A stretch of DNA of 64,000 nucleotides from Stenotrophomonas maltophilia (lineage in GTDB: Bacteria; Pseudomonadota; Gammaproteobacteria; Xanthomonadales; Xanthomonadaceae), in the NCBI GenBank assembly GCA_002363385.1, contig DEVL01000003.1, positions 434,505 to 498,504 on the forward strand. The letters run 5' to 3'. Below are positions 1 through 7,935 of this stretch, one piece after another. The translations under genes and the position numbers were made by a program. The notes beneath the pieces are model-generated. The model saw only the letters and a list, made by a program, of their open reading frames with translations. It was not told the DNA's origin and did not search any database. Each line of letters starts with the position of its first letter. Position 1 is the first letter of the stretch.

Positions 1-213
1 CTGGAGGACACCCAGCTGCTGGATGCGATGCTGGCCCATCCGATCCTGATCAACCGGCCCTTCGTGCAGACCGAACTGGGGGTGCGCCTGGCGCGACCCT
101 CGGAGACCGTGCTGGAGATCCTGCCGCCGGTGCAGGCGCCGTTCCGCAAAGAAGATGGGGAGGTGGTGATCGACGCCCACGGCCGGCGCGGCACAAAAAA
201 GCCCGGTCAGTGA
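1..213 (+). CDS. arsC: Arsenate reductase (glutaredoxin type), 3' part
   Basis: Only the last 70 codons are in the window; the reading frame is open from base 1 to the TGA at 211-213. The segment contains HPILINRPFV followed by LARPSE and KEDGEVV, the conserved C-terminal half of the ArsC family (thioredoxin fold, reduces arsenate to arsenite with glutathione and glutaredoxin). The catalytic Cys lies upstream and cannot be checked. Some family members act as Spx-like or uncharacterised YffB proteins, but the INRP and LARPSE pattern fits ArsC well. The last codons run into the terminator palindrome at 201-219. Confidence 0.85.
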   Translation: MEDTQLLDAMLAHPILINRPFVQTELGVRLARPSETVLEILPPVQAPFRKEDGEVVIDAHGRRGTKKPGQ

Positions 214-220
214 CCGGGCT
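195..220 (-). terminator. Rho-independent terminator of the DUF2628 gene, shared with arsC
   Basis: GCCCGGTCA at 201-209 is the exact complement of TGACCGGGC at 211-219. Read on the minus strand the hairpin is followed by six T, so it is a strong terminator for the gene at 245-634. Read on the plus strand it has few T but still folds, and it covers the arsC stop codon. Confidence 0.8.
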
Positions 221-244
221 TCTTCATCCAGGCGTGCGCAGTAC

Positions 245-634
245 TTACCAGCGCATGCCGGCAAACGGGTTCCAGCTGGTGTCGCCCTTCACCTTTTCCA
301 GGTAGTACGAGTAGTTGGTCGTGAGCGCGATCAGCACCGACCAGGCCATGCCGATCGCCCGGCCGACCATGTCCGGCAGGAACGCCACGATCACCATCAG
401 CACGAGGGTGATGCCCAGGATGGTGAGCGCCTTGCGCCACATACCCAGAATCAGCAGGTAGATCCAGCTGAAGAACAGCGCGAAGAAGTTGAAGTTGATC
501 TTGATCCTCTGGCCGAACGTCAACGTCTTGAATGCGGCCTTGAAACCAGGCGAATTGGGGGCACCGTGCTGTTCGAAGAAGTTGAAGCGGAACTGCCACT
601 TGGGGCTGAGGGGGGAAGCAGTGTTGGAATCCAT
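245..634 (-). CDS. DUF2628 family small membrane protein
   Basis: A 129-residue protein. A polar N-terminus (about 1-45) is followed by hydrophobic segments at about 48-66 and 68-90 and a weaker one near 95-110, ending in YYLEKVKGDTSWNPF. The FFALFFSWIYLLILGMWRKA stretch is typical of DUF2628, a family without a known biochemical role. It is transcribed towards arsC and ends at the shared terminator. The ATG at 632-634 is the only sensible start; no strong Shine-Dalgarno is visible. A 7-bp inverted repeat (640-660) lies immediately upstream of the start. Confidence 0.75.
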   Translation of the reverse strand: MDSNTASPLSPKWQFRFNFFEQHGAPNSPGFKAAFKTLTFGQRIKINFNFFALFFSWIYLLILGMWRKALTILGITLVLMVIVAFLPDMVGRAIGMAWSVLIALTTNYSYYLEKVKGDTSWNPFAGMRW

Positions 635-639
635 ATCCG

Positions 640-668
640 AATCGTTGTTTGAAAACGATTACATGATA
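640..668 (-). promoter_or_regulatory. Possible promoter/operator of the DUF2628 gene
   Basis: AATCGTT (640-646) and AACGATT (654-660) form an inverted repeat with a 7-base spacer. On the minus strand a TATCAT -10-like box occupies 663-668, which would put the start of transcription inside the repeat. A weak TTGGTG sits 19 bases further upstream. The site could be an operator or a short 5' UTR hairpin. Confidence 0.35.
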
Positions 669-828
669 GCGGGGCGACCTACAGAAGCACCAATTTTTCC
701 GTGCATTCCACCCCCTCCAGCAGGCACTGCGCGCACCGTCACACATTCGTCCCGGTTTTCCGATAGGGTGCGCAATCCGCGCGGCCGGAAGCCCCGCGGG
801 CAATGCGACGTCAACGAGATGCCATTCC

Positions 829-1008
829 ATGTCCACTGATGTAATGACCCCCGAGCGCCCCCAGGCAGGACCGCAGATTGCGCCGTGTCCGGTGGCCACC
901 CAGGCGCAGCATCTGCTCGCCCAGCTGCAGTTCTCGCAGGTGAGCGCGCGCGCGCTGTCGCGCCTGCCGGTTGATGCCGACCTGGCCATTGCCGCGCCCA
1001 CCATCTGA
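829..1008 (+). CDS. Candidate small protein (59 residues), unknown
   Basis: An ATG at 829 opens a 59-codon frame ending at TGA 1006-1008. The product starts MSTDVMTPERPQ and contains a helical-looking stretch (about residues 23-46) with AQHLLAQLQ and SARALSRLP, then DADLAIAAPTI. It has no transmembrane segment and no motif I recognise. Codon third positions are rich in G/C, as in neighbouring genes, which supports coding only weakly. The Shine-Dalgarno is poor. It is co-directional with opgH but separated from it by about 515 bases. It may be spurious. Confidence 0.4.
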   Translation: MSTDVMTPERPQAGPQIAPCPVATQAQHLLAQLQFSQVSARALSRLPVDADLAIAAPTI

Positions 1009-1523
1009 GCGGATGGACCTCGCCGAGCGTTTGGCTTGGCGACCTGCTCCCCTCGTCCTTTTGCCTCGACTCCGGGGCCGCCGCCATGCCTGGCGGACGG
1101 ATGAACTGCGCAATGCAGCCACCTACCGTGCCAGCGACAGGCGTAAGGTTCACCTTCGTGGGCCTGTCGTGGACCATCGGGTTCCTCTGTAAGATGAATG
1201 GGGAAAGGCCCACGGCACAGGGCCTGCGCCTCCGTGGTCTTGGGGGGCAGTCCACTTGGCTCGATCCAAAAGCTGAATGCGGAGAAATCACCGGTGAAAC
1301 CTTCGCACCCACCTTACAATTCGCGCCATAGACTGAGCCGCATTTTTCGTCTCAAGTCGGTTGGAGAGTTCGTGGGTTCCGGGAGTCACAGACAACAGCG
1401 GCGTGCCGGTGATCGGCCCGCACCGACAGGACGAATGCGCGTCATCGCGCGCGCCGGGCTCAGGACGCCCCTTTCCGCATCTCGCATTTCCGGCCTGGCA
1501 CGCCCTGCACAGGGACACCGCGC
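1009..1523 (+). other. Long non-coding leader upstream of opgH
   Basis: About 515 bases without a convincing gene. CGTGGGCCT (1157-1165) can pair with AGGCCCACG (1206-1214). A TACAAT -10-like box lies at 1315-1320 without a good -35 box. If that box is used, the opgH 5' UTR would be about 195 bases long. Nothing else was recognised. Confidence 0.4.
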
Positions 1524-3431
1524 ATGAGTACCCAGACCCTCCACGCCCGACTGGATGCCGGTCGGGCGACGCTGCCGGCCGAGTCGCCGTTGCCGATGCC
1601 CGAGCAGTCCCTCCAGGCAGGCGAGCTGCAGGTCCGCCGGCAGCGCACCGCGCCGCGGATGATCGGTCTGCGCCGCTTCTACATTCTGGGTGGCACCGCG
1701 GCGATGACCGCCGCCGCCAGCCGGATGATGTGGAAGGTACTGGCCGTCAACGGCATCAGCGTGCTGGAAGCCTGCCTGCTGGTACTGTTCGTGGGCCTGT
1801 TCGCGTGGATCGCGCTGTCCTTTGCCGGAGCCGTGGCCGGCTTTCTGACCGCGGTATTCGATCGTGGTTACAAGCTGGGGATCGATCCGGATGCGCCGCT
1901 GCCGACCGTGCACACGCGCACCGCACTGCTGATGCCCACCTACAACGAGGACCCGCGTCGGCTCTTGGCGGGCCTGCAGGCGATCTATGAGTCGGTGGCC
2001 GAGACGGGCCAACTGGAAAACTTCGATTTCTATGTGCTCAGCGATACCCGCCGCGATGACATCGGGCAGGCCGAAGAAGAAGCCTTCCACGCGCTGTGCG
2101 ATGCGGTCGGCGGCCATGACCGCATCTTCTACCGTCGCCGCGGCGACAACAGCGGGCGCAAGGCCGGCAACATCGCCGATTGGGTCCGTCGTTTCGGCGG
2201 CGCCTACCCGCAGATGCTGATCCTGGATGCCGACAGCCTGATGACCGGCGATACCATCGTGCGCCTGGTCGCCGGCATGGAACACAACCCGGATGTCGGG
2301 CTGATCCAGACCCTGCCGGCGGTGGTCGGCGGGCGCACCCTGTTTGCCCGCATGCAGCAGTTCGGTGGGCGCGTATACGGTCCGGTGATCGGCCGCGGCG
2401 TGGCCTGGTGGCATGGCGCGGAGAGCAACTACTGGGGCCACAACGCGATCATCCGCACCCAGGCGTTCGCCGAACAGGCCGGCCTGCCGTCGCTGCCGGG
2501 CAAGGAGCCCTTCGGTGGGCATGTGCTCAGCCACGATTTCGTCGAAGCGGCACTGATGCGCCGTGGCGGCTGGGCCACCCACATGGTGCCCTACCTCAAA
2601 GGCAGCTATGAGGAAGGCCCGCCCACCCTGACCGACCTGCTGGTGCGCGATCGCCGCTGGTGCCAGGGCAATCTGCAGCACGCCAAGATCGTCGGCTCAA
2701 AAGGCCTGCACTGGGTCAGCCGCATGCACATGCTGGTCGGCATCGGGCATTACTTCACCGCGCCGATGTGGGCGATGCTGATGCTGATCGGCATCGCGAT
2801 TCCCCTGTTCCAGGGCGGTATCGACATCAACGAAGTGCTGCATCTCTCGCCGGGTGTGTACTGGCGCCACCAGGATGAGACGCAGGTGATCCGCATGTTC
2901 GCGATCACCATGGTGGTGCTGCTCTCGCCCAAGGTGCTGGGCTATCTGGCGATGTTGCTGGAGCCGGTCGAGCGACGTGGCTGCGGCGGCACGATCCGCG
3001 CCTTCATCTCGATGCTGCTGGAGACCATCCTCGCCGCGCTGATGGCGCCGGTGGTGATGTACGTGCAGTCGCGCGGTGTGGCCGAAGTGTTGGCCGGCAA
3101 GGACTCGGGCTGGGACGCGCAGCAGCGCGACGATGGTGGCGTGTCCTGGTCGGCATTGGCGCGCGGCTATGGTGGCTTGAGCGTGTTCGGGCTGTTCATG
3201 GGCGCGCTGGCCTACGCGGTTTCGCCCTCCCTGGCCGCGTGGATGGCCCCGGTGGTGATCGGCATGGTGTTGGCCATCCCGGTGGTGGGCTTCACGTCTT
3301 CGCGCACCGCCGGCGTCTGGATGCACCGGCTGGGCCTGATGGAGATCCCCGAGGAATCGGCACCGCCGAAGGTGCTGGTGCGCGCGGCCGAGCTGCGCCG
3401 TGCCGCCGCCGAGGCACACCCCGCCGTCTGA
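1524..3431 (+). CDS. opgH: Osmoregulated periplasmic glucan glucosyltransferase (OpgH/MdoH, HrpM)
   Basis: A 635-residue inner-membrane family 2 glycosyltransferase that polymerises glucose from UDP-glucose into periplasmic glucan. A cytoplasmic N-terminus is followed by membrane segments near 60-115, a GT-A catalytic domain with MPTYNED at about 137-143, the DAD metal-binding triad at D235-D237 and the DRRW acceptor motif at 376-379, then several C-terminal membrane helices. E. coli MdoH is about 847 residues; the short form matches HrpM of Xanthomonas. opgG is not adjacent. The ATG at 1524 fits the family N-terminus. In Xanthomonas this protein is linked to virulence and osmotic adaptation (family knowledge). 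Confidence 0.93.
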   Translation: MSTQTLHARLDAGRATLPAESPLPMPEQSLQAGELQVRRQRTAPRMIGLRRFYILGGTAAMTAAASRMMWKVLAVNGISVLEACLLVLFVGLFAWIALSFAGAVAGFLTAVFDRGYKLGIDPDAPLPTVHTRTALLMPTYNEDPRRLLAGLQAIYESVAETGQLENFDFYVLSDTRRDDIGQAEEEAFHALCDAVGGHDRIFYRRRGDNSGRKAGNIADWVRRFGGAYPQMLILDADSLMTGDTIVRLVAGMEHNPDVGLIQTLPAVVGGRTLFARMQQFGGRVYGPVIGRGVAWWHGAESNYWGHNAIIRTQAFAEQAGLPSLPGKEPFGGHVLSHDFVEAALMRRGGWATHMVPYLKGSYEEGPPTLTDLLVRDRRWCQGNLQHAKIVGSKGLHWVSRMHMLVGIGHYFTAPMWAMLMLIGIAIPLFQGGIDINEVLHLSPGVYWRHQDETQVIRMFAITMVVLLSPKVLGYLAMLLEPVERRGCGGTIRAFISMLLETILAALMAPVVMYVQSRGVAEVLAGKDSGWDAQQRDDGGVSWSALARGYGGLSVFGLFMGALAYAVSPSLAAWMAPVVIGMVLAIPVVGFTSSRTAGVWMHRLGLMEIPEESAPPKVLVRAAELRRAAAEAHPAV

Positions 3432-3507
3432 TCACGGGATGCCAGGCATCGCTCCCATTGGGGTGGGGCGCGGTCATAATGCGGCTTGAACGTACTGGAG
3501 CCGCCTG

Positions 3508-4170
3508 ATGCTGGATACCGTGGAAAACGAAACCGGCGCCGACCCGCAGTGGTCGGTGCTATGGCTGCATGGCCTCGGTGCCGATGGCCATGACTTCGCC
3601 CCGATCGTGCCCGAACTGGTACGCCCGCACTGGCCGGCGATCCGCTTCGTGTTCCCGCATGCCCCGGTGCAGCCGATCACCATCAACAACGGCGTGCCGA
3701 TGCGCGCCTGGTACGACATCGTCAGCGCCGACTTCCGCTCGCGCGCAGACAGCGCCGGTGTGGACGCCTCCATCGTGGAACTGGAGCTGCTGATCGAGCG
3801 CGAGATCGCCCGTGGCATCCCGGCCGAACGGATCCTGCTGGCCGGCTTCTCGCAGGGCGGAGCAGTGATCCTGAGCGCACTGCTGCGTCGCACGCGCCCG
3901 TTGGCCGGGCTGATCGCGCTGTCGACCTATCTTCCCGACCCGGCCAAGGCCGCTGCTGCGCGCGTGCCCGGGGCGATCAGCGTGCCGGTCTTCATGGCCC
4001 ATGGCACGCAGGATCCGGTGATCCCGGTGGCGATCGCGCGGGACACCGCGCAGACCCTGGAAACCCTCGGTCTGCCGGTGGAGTGGCACACCTATACGAT
4101 GGCCCACCAGGTATGCGCGGAAGAAATGCATGCGCTGGGCGAGTGGCTAGAGGCGCGCTTCGCCGCCTGA
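3508..4170 (+). CDS. Phospholipase/carboxylesterase family serine hydrolase
   Basis: A 220-residue alpha/beta hydrolase close to Pseudomonas EstB and acyl-protein thioesterases, acting on short-chain carboxyl esters. It has WLHGLGADGHDF (oxyanion region) near the N-terminus, the nucleophile elbow GFSQGG with Ser115, Asp169 in HGTQDPV and His200 in MAHQV, so the triad is complete. There is no signal peptide; it should be cytoplasmic. GGAG sits 7-8 bases before the ATG at 3508. It ends 4 bases before algZ and may be transcribed with it. Natural substrate unknown. Confidence 0.9.
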   Translation: MLDTVENETGADPQWSVLWLHGLGADGHDFAPIVPELVRPHWPAIRFVFPHAPVQPITINNGVPMRAWYDIVSADFRSRADSAGVDASIVELELLIEREIARGIPAERILLAGFSQGGAVILSALLRRTRPLAGLIALSTYLPDPAKAAAARVPGAISVPVFMAHGTQDPVIPVAIARDTAQTLETLGLPVEWHTYTMAHQVCAEEMHALGEWLEARFAA

Positions 4171-4174
4171 CGCC

Positions 4175-5221
4175 ATGAACGACCCGCGCCAGCAGTCCTG
4201 GTTGCCCGAGCTGTGTCGCCTGCCGCGACTGGCGGCGATGCTGGGGTTGGCCGAGCTGGTGGTGGTGGTGGTGGCGCTGGCACCCGATGGCAGCCGCCAC
4301 TGGACGCTGTCGGACTTCCTGTCCGCCAGCGGCTTCGCGCTGTGGCTGGCGCTGGCGGTGACGGTCAGTCTGTGCAGTCTGCGCGCCATGCTTTCGCGCC
4401 TGCCGGAAGTGCCCGGCATGGTGCTGGTGGTGGCGATGACCGGACTGATCGCCGGCGCCTGCGCGGCGATCGTGCACGCGCTGTATGGCGTGCTCGGTGG
4501 CAGCAATTTTGCCCAGGCGGTCGGCTTCTGGCGTTTTACTCTCGGCAGCGCGGCGATGACCGCCTTGATCACGGCGCTGGCGTTGCGCTACTTCTACGTC
4601 AGTGATCGTGGCAGCGCACAGATGCTGGCCAACGCGCGCGCCCAGGCCGACGCGCTGCAGGCACGGATCCGCCCGCACTTTCTCTTCAACAGCATGAACC
4701 TGATCGCCAGCCTGTTACGCCGCGATCCGGACGTGGCCGAGCGCGCGGTGCTCGATCTGTCCGACCTGTTCCGGGCCGCGCTCGGTGCCGGTGATGGCGA
4801 TTCGACGCTGCAGGCCGAGTGCGAACTGGCCGAGCGCTACCTCTCGATCGAGTCGCTGCGCCTGGGGGACCGGTTGAAAGTGATCTGGCTGCGCGACGAA
4901 CCGCTGCCCTGGTCGTTGCCGATGCCGCGGCTGGTACTGCAGCCACTGGTCGAAAATGCCGTGCTGCATGGCATTTCTCGGGTACCCGCGGGCGGCACGA
5001 TCGTGCTGGCACTGTCCAGTGACGGAACCAATCTGCACATCCGCGTGCGCAACCCTGCACCGGATCCGGCCACGCGCGGCCTGCCGCTCCTGCAGGGCGC
5101 CGGGCATGCACAACGCAACATCGCCCATCGCCTGGCCTGGCGCTTCGGCCCGGCCGCGCGGATGACGGGGGCGTGGGCCGACGGCTACTATGCTTGCGAA
5201 ATCACGGTCCCGCTCCAGTGA
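4175..5221 (+). CDS. algZ: LytS/AlgZ-type sensor histidine kinase
   Basis: A 348-residue membrane histidine kinase of the LytS/FimS class. Four predicted transmembrane helices occupy roughly residues 15-145. The His_kinase domain has RPHFLFNSMN with phospho-acceptor His168, and a C-terminal HATPase-like part with LVENAVLHGI. It pairs with the LytTR regulator that follows directly. The order algZ-algR-hemC is the same as in Pseudomonas aeruginosa, where the pair controls alginate and twitching motility; the target genes here are not known. It follows the esterase gene by 4 bases. Confidence 0.88.
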   Translation: MNDPRQQSWLPELCRLPRLAAMLGLAELVVVVVALAPDGSRHWTLSDFLSASGFALWLALAVTVSLCSLRAMLSRLPEVPGMVLVVAMTGLIAGACAAIVHALYGVLGGSNFAQAVGFWRFTLGSAAMTALITALALRYFYVSDRGSAQMLANARAQADALQARIRPHFLFNSMNLIASLLRRDPDVAERAVLDLSDLFRAALGAGDGDSTLQAECELAERYLSIESLRLGDRLKVIWLRDEPLPWSLPMPRLVLQPLVENAVLHGISRVPAGGTIVLALSSDGTNLHIRVRNPAPDPATRGLPLLQGAGHAQRNIAHRLAWRFGPAARMTGAWADGYYACEITVPLQ

Positions 5222-5231
5222 GGAAACTGTC

Positions 5232-5960
5232 TTGAAGGTGGTGATCGCCGACGACGAACCGCTGGCCCGCGAGCGCCTGCGCGCCCTGCTGGCCGATCAG
5301 GCCGGTATCGAGGTCGTGGCCGAAGCGGAGAACGGCGAACAGGCCCTGCATGCCTGCGCCGAGCTGCAGCCAGACCTGGTCCTGCTCGATATCGCGATGC
5401 CCGGCCTGGATGGACTGGAGGCGGCCCGCCACCTGGCCACCTTCGAGCCACGCCCGGCCGTGGTGTTCTGCACCGCCTATGACGCCCATGCGCTGTCCGC
5501 GTTCGAGGCGGCGGCCATCGATTACCTGATGAAGCCGGTGCGTCCCGAGCGCCTGGCCGCTGCACTGGAGCGGGCCCGCACTTTCCTCGCCGGCCGCAGC
5601 GTCCCACCGACGGCCGCCAGCCAACAGGCGCGCACGCTGCTGTGCGCACGTCTGCGGGGCAGCCTGCGCTTGATCCCGGTCGAGGACATCCACTACCTGC
5701 AGGCCGACGAAAAGTACGTGGTCGTGCACCATGCCCGCGGCGAGGATCTGCTGGAAGAATCGCTGAAGTCGCTGGAGGAGGAATTCGGCAACCGTTTCGT
5801 GCGCATCCATCGCAATTGCCTGGTCGCCCGGCACGAACTGGTGGAGCTGCGACGAAATGGCGCAGGCCAGGTCCAGGCGGTGCTGCGGCACGGGCATGAG
5901 CCGCTGGAAGTGAGCCGCCGCTGCGTGGCCACCCTCAAGCAGGACCTCAAGCACCTGTGA
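5232..5960 (+). CDS. algR: LytTR-family response regulator (AlgR type)
   Basis: A response regulator of 242 residues if translation starts at TTG 5232, giving MKVVIADDEPLARERL, the normal family N-terminus. AGGA at 5220-5224 lies about 8 bases before this TTG. An ATG at 5190 in the same frame would add 14 residues and overlap algZ by 32 bases, which is less likely. The receiver domain has D7/D8 and phospho-acceptor Asp53 in LLDIAMPG. The LytTR DNA-binding domain covers about 135-240 with YLQADEKYV and RIHRNCLVAR. Translational coupling to algZ is probable. Confidence 0.9.
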   Translation: MKVVIADDEPLARERLRALLADQAGIEVVAEAENGEQALHACAELQPDLVLLDIAMPGLDGLEAARHLATFEPRPAVVFCTAYDAHALSAFEAAAIDYLMKPVRPERLAAALERARTFLAGRSVPPTAASQQARTLLCARLRGSLRLIPVEDIHYLQADEKYVVVHHARGEDLLEESLKSLEEEFGNRFVRIHRNCLVARHELVELRRNGAGQVQAVLRHGHEPLEVSRRCVATLKQDLKHL

Positions 5961-5978
5961 CACGAGGGCAGGCGACCG

Positions 5979-6008
5979 TTGGTCGATATGCCCCTGTGCG
6001 CCGATAAT
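5979..6008 (+). promoter_or_regulatory. Predicted sigma-70 promoter of hemC
   Basis: TTGGTC (5979-5984) and GATAAT (6003-6008) are separated by 18 bases. The expected transcription start falls at about 6014-6016, on the hemC ATG (6015), so hemC could be translated from a leaderless mRNA. Confidence 0.55.
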
Positions 6009-6014
6009 GGCGGC

Positions 6015-6926
6015 ATGAAGACCCTGCGCATCGCCACCCGAAAGAGCCCGCTTGCCCTGTGGCAGAGCGAATACGTCGCCGACCGCCTGCGAGAGGCGCA
6101 TCCGGGGCTGGAGGTGGTGCTGATCCCGCTGAGCACGCGCGGCGACGAAGTGCTGGACCGTTCGCTGGCGGCGATCGGTGGCAAGGGCCTGTTCCTCAAG
6201 GAGCTGGAGCTGGCGATGCTGCGCGGGGAAGCCGATTGCGCGGTGCATTCGCTCAAGGATGTGCCGATGGAGCTGGATGCGCCGTTCGCGCTGCCGGCGA
6301 TGCTGCCCCGCCACGACGCCGCCGATGGCTTCATCTCCAATCTGTATGCCTCGCTGGACGCGCTGCCGATCGGCGCACGCGTGGGTACCTCGTCACTGCG
6401 CCGCCAGGCCCAGCTGCGCGCGCTGCGTCCGGATCTGGAACTGTCGGACCTGCGCGGCAACGTCAACACGCGCCTGGCCAAGCTCGACAACGGTGGCTAC
6501 GACGCCATCGTGCTGGCGGTGGCCGGGCTGGAACGCCTGGGTCTGGGCAACCGCATCGTGGCGCGCCTGACGGCACCAGACTGGCTGCCGGCGCCGGCAC
6601 AGGGCGCGGTGACGGTGGAATGCAACGGCGAGGATGCCGGCGTCATGGCGCTGTTCGCCGCGCTGGACGATGCCGACACGCGCGCCTGCGTGGAAGCCGA
6701 GCGCGCCATGAACCGCGCGCTGCACGGCAGCTGTCATGTGCCGGTCGCCGGCTTTGCGCAATGGGAAGGCGAGAATCTGTTCCTGCAGGGCCTGGTCGGC
6801 GGCGTCGCCGATGGCCGCATCGTGCGCGCGGAAGCGCGTGGCCCGGCCAGTGATCCGGAAACGCTGGGCCAGCGCGTGGCGCGTGGCCTGCTCGATGCCG
6901 GTGCCGGGGAGCTGCTCGCGGTCTGA
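6015..6926 (+). CDS. hemC: Porphobilinogen deaminase (hydroxymethylbilane synthase)
   Basis: A 303-residue cytoplasmic enzyme that joins four porphobilinogen units into hydroxymethylbilane in haem biosynthesis. RIATRKSPLALWQ opens the protein. The SLKDVP and SSLRRQAQL motifs are present, and Cys240 in HGSCHVPVAG anchors the dipyrromethane cofactor (Cys242 in E. coli). The start MKTLRIATR at 6015 matches the family; an upstream in-frame ATG at 5979 only adds non-conserved residues. No Shine-Dalgarno precedes 6015. hemD, which often follows, is absent; a GTAG repeat and a convergent gene follow instead. Confidence 0.95.
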   Translation: MKTLRIATRKSPLALWQSEYVADRLREAHPGLEVVLIPLSTRGDEVLDRSLAAIGGKGLFLKELELAMLRGEADCAVHSLKDVPMELDAPFALPAMLPRHDAADGFISNLYASLDALPIGARVGTSSLRRQAQLRALRPDLELSDLRGNVNTRLAKLDNGGYDAIVLAVAGLERLGLGNRIVARLTAPDWLPAPAQGAVTVECNGEDAGVMALFAALDDADTRACVEAERAMNRALHGSCHVPVAGFAQWEGENLFLQGLVGGVADGRIVRAEARGPASDPETLGQRVARGLLDAGAGELLAV

Positions 6927-6931
6927 GGCGC

Positions 6932-7003
6932 GTAGTGCCGGCCACTGGCCGGCAGTCCCTGCTGCGCAAGGTGCGCGATGAGCCGGCCAGCGGCCGGCAC
7001 TAC
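6932..7003. repeat. GTAG-type (SMAG-like) palindromic dimer
   Basis: A 72-base element that begins with GTAG and ends with CTAC. Each half is a hairpin: TGCCGGCC...GGCCGGCA on the left and the same in inverted orientation on the right. It lies between the convergent genes hemC and the DUF481 gene. It has the same length and the same outer arms as the copy at 29928-29999. Confidence 0.8.
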
Positions 7004-7035
7004 ATCGTGTGGTGGGCGCGGTGCGCCCGCCCCGA

Positions 7036-7812
7036 TTACTTGAATTTGTAGACCACGTTCATGGTGGTCAGCGTGTCGGTCTTGCGCTTGTCTTCGGCAA
7101 CGTCGCTGTTGTGACGTGCCTGCCAGCCGGCCTTCAGCGCCAGATGTTCGTTCATGCTCACCGACACGCCGAAATCATTCTGCGCGAAGGTGTTGTACGA
7201 GCCCGACTCGACCAGCAGCGTATTCACCAGATCGGTGTTCGGGGTCAGCGTGTACTTGAGATCGAACAGGCCACGGCCGATCAGGCCGGTACGGGTCGCG
7301 TCGTCTTCGGTGTTGTGGGTGCGGCGCACACCGGGGCCGATCTGCGCGTCCATGTAGAAGCGCTCACCGTCGATGATGCGGGTGCCGTAACCCAGACCGA
7401 ACGAGCTCTGCCGGTCGTAGGTGGCAAAATCGTCGCGCTCGTATCGCACCGTCGCGGTGATCTGGCGGTGTTCGCCCAGCTGCAGCGCGCTGCCGGCACT
7501 GCCGGTGTAGCGGTTGGCGGTCGTGTTGCGGCGGCGGATGGTGGTGCCGTCATCGTTGGTATCGGTGTATTCCGAGCGCGAGCGCAGGCCGAACAGGTCC
7601 ATGCTGTGCACCCAGTCATCATCGGTGTAGCGCAGGCGCAGACGACCGTTGAAGCTTTCGGTATTGCTGTTGCCGCGGGCCGAGGCAAAGCCCAGTTCAC
7701 CGCCACTGCCGCTCCAGGGGGAGGTCATCGCTGCCAGTTCGGCAGCGTCCTGTGCATAAACCGCCGGGGCGCAGAGCAGCAGGGGAACAAGCAACGAAAC
7801 GCGCAGGGACAT
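7036..7812 (-). CDS. DUF481 (YdiY-like) outer-membrane beta-barrel protein
   Basis: A 258-residue secreted protein. A signal peptide (MSLRVSLLVPLLLCAPAVYA) is followed by alternating beta-strand patterns rich in Tyr, Arg and Asp, with ELGFASARGNSNTES near the mature N-terminus and a terminal VVYKFK, as in DUF481 salt-inducible barrels. I chose the ATG at 7812 because GGAG stands 8 bases upstream and the signal peptide then starts correctly; the ATG at 7836 adds 8 non-signal residues. Function unknown. It is transcribed towards hemC. Confidence 0.82.
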   Translation of the reverse strand: MSLRVSLLVPLLLCAPAVYAQDAAELAAMTSPWSGSGGELGFASARGNSNTESFNGRLRLRYTDDDWVHSMDLFGLRSRSEYTDTNDDGTTIRRRNTTANRYTGSAGSALQLGEHRQITATVRYERDDFATYDRQSSFGLGYGTRIIDGERFYMDAQIGPGVRRTHNTEDDATRTGLIGRGLFDLKYTLTPNTDLVNTLLVESGSYNTFAQNDFGVSVSMNEHLALKAGWQARHNSDVAEDKRKTDTLTTMNVVYKFK

Positions 7813-7935
7813 CAACGGTTCTCCGTGATCGGACAAGGGGGGAGGGACAACAAGGGGGGGATGATACTTGATGCGTTCTGCGTCACATTCGGCGGCGAGT
7901 CCCGGCTTTAGGACCCGTTCGGCCTGGATCCCTGT

